From assembly GCF_000328475.2 (NCBI RefSeq), contig NC_026500.1, positions 248,001-312,000 on the forward strand: a stretch of DNA of 64,000 nucleotides, given 5' to 3'. Under the pieces are notes generated by a model. That model saw nothing but the letters and a program-made list of their open reading frames with translations. It had not been told where the DNA came from and did no database searches. Position numbers and translations under genes: made by a program. Positions 54,501 through 64,000 of the stretch are shown here, piece after piece; position 1 is the stretch's first letter; each line of letters opens with the position of its first letter. Origin of the DNA: Mycosarcoma maydis (Eukaryota > Basidiomycota > Ustilaginomycetes > Ustilaginales).

Positions 54501-56293
54501 GTGATTGTTTCTGTTCGCTTCACTTACTGTAGTCTCGGCTGCGTAGAAGCCCTTGGTCGGATCATTTCTAACTTACTCTGAGAACGACTGAGAAAGCTCT
54601 TGACGCTTACGGCTTCTTCCACGGTGTTTCGACTGTTGCAACCGTCTCGGCTGTGGCTGAGGCTTCGGCTTCACACAGACCGACAAGGGCGCGATTCGCT
54701 CGTCTCGACCAGGCAAACCAGCGGTCCGGCCAATTCTGATTGTTGCCAATTCGTCACTGTGAATCAACCCCAAGCCCTGCCACGCCGTGCCACGCCGTGC
54801 CATGAACGATTTGCTCTCATGCTCTTGCTATTGTTCAACCATTGACCGATGCCTGCCTCAGATGTCGATGTTGTGTTTCATGAGGAATACCAGCACAATA
54901 ACCCACGTTTTGTTGGCATTGATGTGAACATGCTTCTGATCGGGACGCTCGACAATCGCTTTCCGAGGCTTTGGGCAATGGCATGATTTCTCTCTTATAT
55001 TCGCATGGCTGTCAATTCTTCACAGCTGCTTTTCGTGGCTGCAGTGACTGCTGCAGTCGGTGATGGGATTCATATCGTTTGAACCAACTTCATGCGGGAT
55101 ACAGACAGAGCCAGTCAGTCAACAATCCTGCTAACAACCTGGGAACAAAAGTTGGAAATTGGAACCTGACTCGTAAGGCCACGCTGCTGCCACACGGCGG
55201 CCACGGCGACTGTCTGTACATGTGCATGTCATTATCGCTTGCGATTCCATCCGAAGCTGCTTCTCGGCTGACGACAACAAGCAAGCAGGCCAACGTGTGT
55301 GCCGAGCTCGCCGCGTTGCCTTTCTCGCACAAGCTACCTACCTCCTGAATCTCTGTGCAATACTAGTGTATGGTATTCCGGATACCCCTTTGCGCCATCA
55401 CTCACCCAGTCTCCCACGCAGTCGCCGCCGGCAACAACACGCCAAGCTGCAGCCAAGTACGGCCCGAGCGGAAGAGCGTCTGCTGTGCGGTTTTTAGCGC
55501 CAATCTCGACTCGTCAACTAAGCTCCATCCGCTCGTGGCACTTGCAGTGCCTCGATCTTTTGCTTGTTCCTTTGGCAACTTGCATCGGCTAGGGTTGTCC
55601 TATCTCTTCTAACTCTTATGTACCATTAAGGTTGTGCAGCTTCAGATTCTGTAGCTTCGGCAGTTCATGCCCTTGTCTTGCCCTGCTCGGCATCTCGTCG
55701 GTAGTTCGGATTTGCATTACTCCCACCTCGACCAAGCATTCATGTAAGTCTCAATAGTCATCAGTAAGCAGTCATGATGTCAAGCTCCGATTCCAGTGTC
55801 AACACCAGTTGCAATTCCACATCTGTGCAGTACCGATCGCACTACTTGACGCACCTCGCTCTTTCTCTTTCCTGATAATCTCATCCTAGAAGTAAGACTT
55901 CCTGACTCTTGAGCCTGGCAAGAGTTTGCTGCAGAGCGCTACAATCAAGCCTTCCTTATCTGGGGCGCATCGTCATATTATCAGCTAGTTCATCTCTCGT
56001 TGCCCCTGCAGGGTCATGCTACACGACTTTGGACCCCAGGGCACTTTTTCATTGAGGCCTGAGATGACCAATATCCTTGTCCGTCTTTGTGTCTAGTGAG
56101 AGAGGGCCTGTTGGCCTGTTCGCTCTGTGCCTTGAGTGCATCATGTGGCCAAGAGAACGTGGTGATCTGCCTAGTCCCCCCCCCAAGTACCTGGTCTAAC
56201 CTCGTTTTCTATTTCAAGGGCTCACGATTCTCATCTTCCGTCGGCTTCCCCTCCCTTGTACCTCATTGATCTGAAACTCATCCTACAGGCACT
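51559..56293. other. 4.7-kb gene-poor spacer before the glycolipid cluster
   Basis: No supported gene. It contains T-rich tracts at 52690-52795, ATTCGTG tandems at 53201-53217, a GCGTAGCGTC repeat at 53566-53588, and a mixed TTCACGA/TTCATG array at 54253-54310. From about 55360 to the start of the next gene the plus strand is pyrimidine-rich with several CCTACAG/CTAG acceptors, fitting a long leader with an intron. A CCTACAG just before ATG 56294 supports a 5'-UTR intron. A Rua1-element-like 11-mer is at 53928-53938. Confidence 0.55.
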
Positions 56294-58567
56294 ATGATGC
56301 CGATCTCTGCTACCATAGACTCCAAGTCGTTTCCGTTTGACACGACGCCGACGTATGCCTCGCTGGACGCCTACCAGATGGACCAGAGGGCTCTTCCCAC
56401 AAGCCCTTTCAATGGAGCTGTGAAACGCGATCAGATGTTCGATCAGCTGCTTTTGGATCCTCCTTCTCCTACCACCAGCCGCTTCGATGGTATGTGGCCC
56501 ACTTCAAATGCTCAAGCAAACGCTTCAAGCTCTTGGACTCCGTCAGCTGGCATGCCCGACGCGTTTGATGGGGTTGGCAACTCGTTGGTCAACGATGCGT
56601 CTTCGGACTGGTCCGACTTCTTGATGCCACTGCTCGCTACCGTAGCAACAGACTTCTCGAGTGGCTCAGCAACCAAGTCCGAGCCTTCTACTTGCAGCTC
56701 ATCAACTGACTTTTCCATGTCTTCGACGGCTGATGCATCCACCGCTCCTCAACATTCGTCGAGTGGCGACTCGAGCATGTCTTCGGGCTTGCCTGTCAGC
56801 ACAGCGACGTGCACGGCTATGCCCGCTGCACAAAATCACCAGGTCACCACCCAAGACGCTTCCGTCCAACCCAAGCTCGAAAAACAATGCCAGCCACCAT
56901 CGCACAATGTCAACCAGCAAAACGCTTTCGCATCCTCGAACCAGGACAACAATTGCCCTCAAGTGCACATCATTGCCTCTTGGCTGGATCAAGACGCTGA
57001 CAGAAATACGGGCCATCGCCAGCACAACCGCCATCAGAAGCAACAAAACTTGCCACAGGGCCAGTCTTGCACCAACAGTGGTAGCTCAAGTCGTCAAGTC
57101 ACTCGACCCAATTCCCCCAATCACCAGCGATCACGCCCGCAGCTACGATCTCGAAGCAGCACTGGCAACGGCTACACTTGGCCGTCGGTGGATCCGCAGG
57201 TCTTCCTATGGGCAGCGTTCATGATGAATGGCTTCCAGCAAGCGCAAGCTGGTACGGCGACCGCTTCCCCCATGTCCGACTACTCGGCAATGGAATACGA
57301 CGACGAACCGCAAGCGCAGCACGGATACCATGCCACCGAGAATTGCAACGTTGACGATGCAATGGACGGGACAGGCGATTTCTGCAAAAAAGAAGACAGA
57401 AGCCAGTCGGCCGATTGCGGTTTGTTGCCGCGACCACCGTCTAACTCCCCTGAGCCGCATCCGTACCCGCTTGATCCCATGGCTGCATTTGCGCGAGCAG
57501 CAGCTGAAAGTATGGCTATGTCGTATTCGTGGCCTATGCCCATGCCCACCAACATGATGGAGCTGCAGCATAACCCGGCTCGCTCCAACTCGACGTTTGG
57601 TCGTGTCAGCCAACGTCATCATCAGCCACCCCCATCGCATCGACAGAGGTCTCGCACCTCAGCCTCGTCGATCAGCAACACCAACGCAGCACATCGCAAG
57701 CACAAGGTGGATGCAGTTCGTCAATCCGCAGTGCGCAGTCGAAGACAGTCCTTTGTAGAGCCGCGGCAGTGCGCAAGTCAGAGCCCATCCTCGCCTTCCG
57801 AGTCGACGGCAGCGACGGATGCTAAGCTCACCAAGCCACGGGCTCAGTCTGCCGGTCGATCACATGTGACGGAGCGACTGCCTCATTTGCATACATTGTC
57901 GTATTCCACTCCACCGGATACGAGCTCTTCGGTCTCTGCTTTGACCAGCACGACAACTACGACCGTCTCCACTGGCGCCAGTAGCGTAGCTAGTAGCATC
58001 AGCGGTCCGAGCAGTGCAAGCAGCGGTATCGGCAACGCGAGCGGATCCTTGAGCTTCACAATCACGGACAAGATCGTCCTCAAGCCACGTCCCGGATCAG
58101 GCGACGAAGAATTGGCGTACCCGTGCGCGACCAACTCGCTCTTGGAAATGCAGAACAACGAGGGCCCGATCGTTGATGCTCAGCAACAAGCCGAGGAGGC
58201 CGTAGAGAAAGTGCAAAACCTGTTCCCAAGCGATCTCTACGCCCCGCGCTTCACACGTAGAGGCACGTGTGGACGCGAAGGCTGGTGTTCGCTCTGTCCG
58301 CAGGGCGAATGGTATTCGATGAAACGCAGCCAGTACCTCTACCACATGCAGTTTGACCACGGCATCAGCAACCTCACGCGCAGACTGTTTCACCCTCCGC
58401 AAACGCTGCGTGTCTGGAACGACGCGGTCAGCAAAACTGACGGACTGTGCCATCATTGCAACAAGTGGATCCCAATCTGCTTTGGGCCTCAGCGAAAGAG
58501 AGACTTCAAGGCTTGGTTCAAGCACGCTCGAAAATGTCATCGTGATGACACGGGCTGTCCCATATAG
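56294..58567 (+). CDS. Rua1-type zinc-finger transcription factor
   Basis: A single coding exon of 757 residues. Residues 1-640 are low-complexity, Ser/Gln/Pro/His-rich, as in many fungal activators. The C-terminal 110 residues are the Rua1 C-terminal domain: RRGTCGREGWCSLCPQGEWY, then YLYHMQFDHG, a first C2H2-like finger (CSLC with H-x4-H), and CHHCNKWIPICFG to HARKCH, a second finger. In Ustilago maydis Rua1 activates the ustilagic acid cluster under nitrogen limitation; the flocculosin counterpart is Rfl1. The adjacent P450 and fatty acid synthase fit that cluster. The first of two adjacent ATGs (56294) is taken as the start. Confidence 0.85.
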   Translation: MMPISATIDSKSFPFDTTPTYASLDAYQMDQRALPTSPFNGAVKRDQMFDQLLLDPPSPTTSRFDGMWPTSNAQANASSSWTPSAGMPDAFDGVGNSLVNDASSDWSDFLMPLLATVATDFSSGSATKSEPSTCSSSTDFSMSSTADASTAPQHSSSGDSSMSSGLPVSTATCTAMPAAQNHQVTTQDASVQPKLEKQCQPPSHNVNQQNAFASSNQDNNCPQVHIIASWLDQDADRNTGHRQHNRHQKQQNLPQGQSCTNSGSSSRQVTRPNSPNHQRSRPQLRSRSSTGNGYTWPSVDPQVFLWAAFMMNGFQQAQAGTATASPMSDYSAMEYDDEPQAQHGYHATENCNVDDAMDGTGDFCKKEDRSQSADCGLLPRPPSNSPEPHPYPLDPMAAFARAAAESMAMSYSWPMPMPTNMMELQHNPARSNSTFGRVSQRHHQPPPSHRQRSRTSASSISNTNAAHRKHKVDAVRQSAVRSRRQSFVEPRQCASQSPSSPSESTAATDAKLTKPRAQSAGRSHVTERLPHLHTLSYSTPPDTSSSVSALTSTTTTTVSTGASSVASSISGPSSASSGIGNASGSLSFTITDKIVLKPRPGSGDEELAYPCATNSLLEMQNNEGPIVDAQQQAEEAVEKVQNLFPSDLYAPRFTRRGTCGREGWCSLCPQGEWYSMKRSQYLYHMQFDHGISNLTRRLFHPPQTLRVWNDAVSKTDGLCHHCNKWIPICFGPQRKRDFKAWFKHARKCHRDDTGCPI

Positions 58568-59252
58568 ACACGCAAATCAGGCAGCGCAGCGGCGCACTCA
58601 GAGCTGGTTTTCGCGTTCCACGTTCCGTGTTTCACGTTTCGTTTTTCCTTCACCGTTTGTCAGAGATCAGACGTCCTCGTGGATCGCTCGGATAATCAAG
58701 TAAATGCAACTTTCTCGTGACTGTCAACAGCGTCACGATTGGCAGTGCAACTAGTGTGACAGAAGAAGCTCATCCAGCCAAAGCGAGCGCTCCTGTTGGT
58801 AGCGAGTTGCCAGACTATCTTGAACATGCTTGTGCGTGATACATGCATTTCTACGCACTATGTATGCAAGGTTGTCAAAACAGTCGTGGATGTGGTTTCC
58901 TGTCGGTGACAGCATGCAGCGTTCGTGACTGTCGCAGCGTAAGCTTCAGCATCAACAGCTGCACGAGTAGTTCGAACCTTGATATTGCGAATCTAAAACA
59001 CGGCTGACATCCATGATATAGATCGCAATATGCTGATGGTGATATGCGCAAATCAACTCTCAGCCTCAACATTTCCTGGACAGATCCGGCGTAATAACGA
59101 ATCGAGTCGATCCACGATCAGCCAACTTTAGCTTTTCGGTAAGCGCACGCAAACAAACGGGCCAGAGAATTGCCACAAAGTCAACATGCATCAACACAAC
59201 AGCTAGCGCAAATCCCAGCTCTGAAGCCCTATCTTGCATCACCACACAAGGT
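58568..59252. other. Convergent 3' spacer, rua1 / P450
   Basis: No gene seen. A reverse-complement match to the Rua1-type element lies at 59040-59050 (TGATATGCGCA), downstream of both genes and so of doubtful meaning. Confidence 0.55.
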
Positions 59253-60772
59253 TCATGCCTTGAGTGCCATTCTGGGTGTCACAGCAATACGATACTCCGG
59301 TTTGGCCAATTGGAAAGTGACAAACTGTCGAAAGTCGACCTTGTCCGTCGCTTCGACCGCTGAAATTGTGTATCGTGCCAACAACGTGTGTAGCACCATG
59401 CGCATCTCGTGCCAGGCGAACTTGGAGCCGATGCAGTTTCGTGGACCGCAACCGAAAGGCATAAAGGCTTCCATGTCGGCAGCAGGAGCTGGATCTGAGG
59501 CCGAGTGGATCGAGTCCGCAGGCAGGAAGCGTTCCGGCCAATACCTGTTGGGGGAAGCCCAGTACTTGGGAGAGTAGTGCAGTGCTCGAAGAGAGGCCGA
59601 AATCGCAGTACGAGGCGGGATAACATGTCCCAGCACCACGGTCGGCTCTTTGCCCGTGCGACGGCCCAGCTCAGAGGTGACGGGATACATACGCATTCCT
59701 TCTTGAATGCAGGCGTCCAAGTAAGGCGTTTCAGGAAGCTGGGTAAAGCCCGGAACAGCGTCGTCAAGCGGCTCGGGCTCGATCGTCTCGTACAGTTTTG
59801 CAAGCTTGGCCGGGTTCTCGAGAAGAGCCTTGAGGATGTACGTGATTGTGTTGGATGTTGTCTCTCCACCAGCGATAAGCAGCTCGACACACTGATCGCG
59901 AACATGGGTTCGAGTAAGCTTCTCCTTCTGACCTTTTTGCATCTCCAAGCTCGCATCAACGAGGTATTGCAGGATGTCCTCTCGAGTCTCGACCTGCTCG
60001 GCTGCATCACCAGCAGCCGCACGTCGTGCTTCGGTCTCGGCGAATCGCGCGTCTACCAAAGGGTTGGTGAGCTTGTACACGTTCAGATCGCGCTTCATGT
60101 ACTTGTCAAACGGTCGGCAGAAAAACCGAATGCCGCCATCGTGAAGATACTTTGCCAACAGCTTGTTGATATCTGCGAACTTGCGGTCGGCGCCTGGGTC
60201 GTCTCGACAAGCGACCAGGTTGAAGCTCACTCCAAAAGCGGTTTCACCCAAGATGTCCATGGCGAGGCACGCCAGATCCTCGTACACATTGAAGAGCAGC
60301 GGCTTGAACGGGTCGGATGCTTTCTGAACGCGCTGGTGGTAACCCTCAAATAATTTCGTGGTAGCATCCACCAGGAACGGCTCGAGCTGGCGGGTAAATT
60401 CGACCGCAAATGCCGGGCTCATCAGACGACGTCGTGAACGGTGGTACTCCTTGTTGACCGTAGTGAACATGCCAGCCGTCTTCGGGTCGCGAGACAAGGA
60501 AGCGTACCAATTCACTTTTGGGAGATTCTCCTTTGCAAGCAGTTGTCGAATCGCATCCTTGTCCGAAACGTAGATCTGTCGACTACCGAGACGGAAGAGC
60601 GGTCCGTACTTTTCGTGGAGCTTGTCGACATATCGCCACTGTGTGCCACGAACATAGTAGAACAGCGCTGGCAGCATCGTCCAATGCAGATGCCATGGTC
60701 CCGGGATACGGCTCGTCTTGTGCAGGAAATAAGACTTGTAGCCCTGAGAATACCAAAGAACGTTCAGTCATT

Positions 60773-60832
<60 letters not shown>

Positions 60833-61016
60833 GAGAGGGACGTATCAGTACCCAATTCCTAGTTGAGATGCGTCGCAAAAAACGAATATGGAAACCCACC
60901 AGGAAAGCCGAGTATAGCAGAAAAGCATAGAGGGCGTTGAGCCAGAATGGTCGCCCAAACAGACCGTGCTCGCGCACGTCTGCGACTTGACGACCGAAAA
61001 TCGTTTCGTTGAGCAT
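59253..61016 (-). CDS. Cytochrome P450 of the cellobiose-lipid cluster (CYP52-like fatty acid hydroxylase)
   Basis: Exon 1 is 61016-60900 and exon 2 is 60743-59253, joined by a 156-bp GTGGGT...CTCAG intron; the product is about 535 residues. The N-terminus has one hydrophobic membrane anchor ([15 protein letters not shown]) and a following TSRIPGPWH proline hinge. Visible landmarks are the I-helix AGGETTS, the K-helix EGMR and the heme loop [17 protein letters not shown] (Cys about 476). By position it should be one of the two P450s that hydroxylate the fatty acid of the glycolipid (terminal or subterminal); I cannot tell which. A longer in-frame start at about 61178 is possible but lacks support. 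It converges on rua1 and follows fas2 on the same strand. Confidence 0.88.
60777..60839. repeat. GA dinucleotide microsatellite in the P450 intron
   Basis: About 50 bp of uninterrupted GA units followed by imperfect GATAGAGAGAGAGG, wholly inside intron 1 of the P450 gene. Its length is likely variable between isolates. Confidence 0.95.
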
Positions 61017-61872
61017 CTTGGCGGCGGAGGGTGGAGCGTTGAGATGGGGATTCAAGGAGGCTAAGAGGTCAAGACGCTTTGTATTTGAAGGCTGCTGGAC
61101 TTCCAAAAGTAGACCATGAGTTCGTTCGACATAGACAGCAATGCGGCTACATGGATCCAACCGCGACAGCTTGGCCATCCCGAAGTCCAATCATCACGAC
61201 CAGATTGGTCCGCATGTCGAAATGCGCTTGAAATGGTGTGCTGCTTGAATCTCGGGTGCGCTTTGATATCAACACTTGCATGCCGCTGTCATGTGTCGGC
61301 CACGAGCCGGCGTGAGCATTGTAAGATTTCGGCACAAGGTCTCTGCGATGGTCAAGCTCGACACTACTCACGACTCACGACTCACGACTGCTGGTAGAGC
61401 ACATACTGTTCTGCTTGCGCTTTGAGAAAGCGTGCTTTTTAGTCAAATTCTATGCGCATACCGTTGCCTGCTTCCTTCACGATTGCTTCAGCAGCATGGG
61501 GTTTCCACTCGATTGTTTCGCCTGCCCTCTCAATCAAATGAACTCTCTTACATCTCATAGGCCTCGCTAACATCATCTGCAGACGGGGCAGAGATCAGTC
61601 GGACAGTCACGATTTGATCACCGTTTGATAACACTCCTCAGAGCCCAAAACACGAAAGAACAGGGTCGCTTCGATACTCATGTCAAGACGAAATTTATCG
61701 TCTCGCAGACAAGCTCCACTGAAGTCAAACCCAAGACGTCGGTTCGCAAATCAATCTACATTACGAATGAAATCTAAAGCAGCAGCGACAAGATATGTAC
61801 GAGAAACAGAGAAGTATTGACAGGAAAAAGCAGCTGAAATGCGCACTAGTTATGAGAGAAGCAACTTCTTGC
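61017..61872. other. Promoter region of the P450 / 3' end of fas2
   Basis: About 850 bp. Contains the Rua1-type element at 61453-61463 and CTCACGA tandem words at 61368-61389. No gene seen. Confidence 0.7.
61453..61463 (+). promoter_or_regulatory. Candidate Rua1-responsive element
   Basis: TGCGCATACCG matches at all 11 positions the consensus I recall for the ustilagic-acid cluster promoters (T/G-G/T-CGCAT-A/T-C/T-C/T-G/A). It lies about 437 bp upstream of the P450 start. By chance one match per about 65 kb per strand is expected, so a single site is suggestive, not proof. Confidence 0.45.
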
Positions 61873-64000
61873 CTAAGCATAGATCGAGGGGACGATGCGG
61901 TAAGAGCCTTCGCTTGACAGCTCGGCGCGAGCATCAATGTCGAGGAGCACCGCTGTTTCGTCCTCGGGCGAGTACGGTGCATCTTCCTTGATTCGGACAA
62001 GGTCACCTTTGATGAAAAGTGAGTGCATGCGTCGGTAGGTGATCTGCTGTCGCTTATTGCGCCTAGCTTTGTACAGCTCGAACGCTTCGCGATCCAGCCT
62101 GCCGAACAGATGAGAAGCGTGAAGGATCATGGCAATACCGCCGACTTGACCGAATCCGAACGATGTGACAAGACCAGCGTGCAGGCGTTCTCGTGAGTAG
62201 CGAATCGATCGGCTCGGGTACACGATTCGGTTGTAGGCGCGAAGCTCCTCAGAAATGTCATCAGCGTTGCGGTTACCAGCGACGATGCCGTCGTTGATGC
62301 TCTGCATGAGTCCGTTGATCGCCCATGCTGCTGCGCCACCTTTGCCATGACCGCAAAGCCACTTCTGCGCCATGGCGGGGACTGCTCGACCCTCAGCGCG
62401 ACCGAGCTTCCCGAGCATGGTATGGTAGACGTTGGACTCGTTCTTGTCATTGGCCTTGGTCGAAGTACCGTGCATCGAGATGACGCCGACGTCGTTGCCG
62501 TCCAAGCCCCAGCCGGACATGGCTCGCTGCAATGGGACAGTAGCAGCAAGAACACCTTTGCCAGGCGCAGGGATCGATCTGCCCTGTCGATCAGTCGCCG
62601 TCTGAGTATAAGCAACGATGCCGTTGATGGGAGCGCCGATCCGGATGGCGGTGGCGGCGCTCATCACGATCTGTACACCGCAACCTTGCGCCTCGACGAA
62701 GCCGCTACGGCCGCTCGTCATGGGCTTGGATAGCTCCTCAGGGGCGAGACCAGCTGCGAAGGCTTCATCCGAAGACGCCGTAGCCTTCATGTTGGCAAAC
62801 TCGGTCATGCTCTCCTCCGAGATGCTCTCGTAGCCACCTGCAATCATGATCTTGGCCTTGCCGCAGCGGATCGTCTCGGCAGCAACATCGAGCGACTGCA
62901 GTGCCGTGGCACACGCACCAACTGTGGGCTTGATGGGACCGCAAGATGAGAGGAGCAGCAGATTGGTCCAGCCAGCGACCGTGTTGATGAAAGTCTCCTG
63001 CAGGATGTCCTTCTGCACCTCAACATCTTGCCTACGATCTTTGAACATCTTGGCGAGCGAGCGCAACCCTCCCATGGCAGAGCCAAGAGAAGTGCCCACC
63101 TCCGAGACATGAACGTGCTTGTAGAGCTCGTAAGGATCGTCAATGCCGGATTGAACCAGCGCCTCGGCAATGCACACCAAAGCATACAGCGCCGTCTCGT
63201 CGGTCTGCGACACAATGTCGCTCGGGATGCCGTAGCGAGCGGGGTCCCATCCAGTGGGCATCTGAGCTGCGACGTGACGGTCAAAACGGCTCGCCTTGGG
63301 AAGGAAAACGCTGGCACCTTTCTTGAGCCTGAGGTACCACGACTTGGTTTCCTCGTCCTGCCAGACGATAGCTTTGTCTCCATGAGCAAGACGGAAGCGC
63401 TCGGCCTCGCCAGCCGAAATCTCGAGCGGTCCAAGGTCGTGAGTGAGTTCGATTTCCTGTTGGATGACCTTGCGCTCCGGATCGAAACCATGCATGAGTT
63501 CCGGTTCGACCAGGCGGATACCGGCATGTTGCTCCACCTGTCGTGCGTATCGAGCGCGCATCTGAGCATCGGCGACAGGCTCACCCGTCTTGGTGTCGAC
63601 CCAGCCAATGTAGCTGCGGCCATCGGCGAGACGACCGTTGAAGTGTTTGATGTGGCCAGTAAGCCAAGCCATCTCGACAAGTCCTTCTAAGCTCCACGTC
63701 TCGCTGACCTCTCGTTCCCAGCGTGTTCTCGACGAGCCCCAAGGACCAACCTCGGCAAAGCCGGAAATGACGATGACTTGGTCGAGATCCAAATGGCAGG
63801 TGCCCTTCGCAATCTGGTCGCAGACCTGCTGGGAGTTAAGTTCAGGGTAGGCAAAGTGATGCAAGCTGCGGGGCTCGATCTCGACGCGGCGGTAGTGATC
63901 CTCGGTAACGCGAGTGGACGACGTTGTCTTGAAGTCATGACGGTTCTCCGAGAGGAGCGCTTTCTTGATGTCCGACTTTCGCTGCCACTCCTGGTGAGCG
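61873..64000 (-). CDS. Fatty acid synthase, ketoacyl synthase end of alpha subunit (partial at window edge)
   Basis: The open frame runs from the right edge to a stop at 61873 (about 709 codons visible). It enters within the alpha-type region (DIKKALLSENRHDF, EDHYRRVEIEPR) and contains the complete ketoacyl synthase: the nucleophile in VGACATALQSLD, the first active histidine in VISMHGTSTKAN and the second in WLCGHGKGGAAAWA. In primary fungal FAS the chain continues after ARxSL-type residues into a phosphopantetheinyl-transferase domain; here it stops just after YRIVPSIYA. With the neighbouring rua1 and P450 this fits the dedicated fas2 that makes the acyl chain of ustilagic acid/flocculosin. 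Whether it is an alpha subunit or part of a fused beta-alpha chain needs the upstream sequence. Confidence 0.92.
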   Translation of the reverse strand, partial: AHQEWQRKSDIKKALLSENRHDFKTTSSTRVTEDHYRRVEIEPRSLHHFAYPELNSQQVCDQIAKGTCHLDLDQVIVISGFAEVGPWGSSRTRWEREVSETWSLEGLVEMAWLTGHIKHFNGRLADGRSYIGWVDTKTGEPVADAQMRARYARQVEQHAGIRLVEPELMHGFDPERKVIQQEIELTHDLGPLEISAGEAERFRLAHGDKAIVWQDEETKSWYLRLKKGASVFLPKASRFDRHVAAQMPTGWDPARYGIPSDIVSQTDETALYALVCIAEALVQSGIDDPYELYKHVHVSEVGTSLGSAMGGLRSLAKMFKDRRQDVEVQKDILQETFINTVAGWTNLLLLSSCGPIKPTVGACATALQSLDVAAETIRCGKAKIMIAGGYESISEESMTEFANMKATASSDEAFAAGLAPEELSKPMTSGRSGFVEAQGCGVQIVMSAATAIRIGAPINGIVAYTQTATDRQGRSIPAPGKGVLAATVPLQRAMSGWGLDGNDVGVISMHGTSTKANDKNESNVYHTMLGKLGRAEGRAVPAMAQKWLCGHGKGGAAAWAINGLMQSINDGIVAGNRNADDISEELRAYNRIVYPSRSIRYSRERLHAGLVTSFGFGQVGGIAMILHASHLFGRLDREAFELYKARRNKRQQITYRRMHSLFIKGDLVRIKEDAPYSPEDETAVLLDIDARAELSSEGSYRIVPSIYA

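Noticed and set aside
59040..59050. Second Rua1-like element TGATATGCGCA as a regulatory site
   Set aside because: It lies between two convergent 3' ends, and chance predicts about two such matches in the window on both strands.

Overview
The window looks like chromosomal DNA of a smut fungus (Ustilaginomycotina, Basidiomycota). The genes are compact and eukaryotic, with short GT-AG introns and conserved fungal proteins such as Tim9, eIF6, Sus1, Sfm1, ATP synthase subunit d and a PKA regulatory subunit. The right end carries a Rua1-type zinc-finger regulator, a cytochrome P450 and a dedicated fatty acid synthase side by side. To my knowledge that trio belongs to the cellobiose-lipid (ustilagic acid / flocculosin) cluster of smuts. 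The species cannot be fixed. Two 100-base N runs (4257-4356 and 38297-38396) are scaffold gaps of unknown true length.

Region 1 (1-9.8 kb): two near-identical head-to-tail copies of a Ty1/copia retrotransposon on the minus strand. Both are broken by small indels, and both carry the same upstream flank. An older, diverged and inverted LTR relic of the same family lies at 9.42-9.80 kb. Region 2 (9.9-12.4 kb): degraded coding remnants. Region 3 (12.7-33 kb): a secreted PAN plus alpha/beta-hydrolase protein, then a run of mostly small, intron-containing housekeeping genes: a small basic protein, TIM9, TIF6, GTB1, a Tctex-type dynein light chain, SUS1, SFM1, FOL2, BOL3, RPS25 and ATP7. Many exist only as spliced models; I rebuilt them from exon frames, GT-AG borders and family resemblance.

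Region 4 (33.9-39.7 kb): two likely signalling genes, the PKA regulatory subunit (ubc1/BCY1) and an ATF/CREB-type bZIP factor interrupted by a gap. Region 5 (39.8-42.9 kb): an unexplained GC-rich, stop-poor block. Region 6 (42.9-51.6 kb): an atypical transaldolase divergent from a short bacterial-type mannose-6-phosphate isomerase, then an alpha/beta hydrolase, an orphan coding fragment and a secreted M28 aminopeptidase. Region 7 (56.3-64 kb): rua1-like regulator, P450 and the C-terminal end of a fatty acid synthase that lacks the usual phosphopantetheinyl-transferase tail. These should cooperate to make and hydroxylate the fatty acid of a secreted glycolipid; the rest of the cluster would lie beyond 64 kb.

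Spacers are long and filled with a dispersed short motif (TTCACGA / TCGTGAA and variants) that is rare inside genes. No convincing tRNA, rRNA, CRISPR or telomeric repeat was seen.
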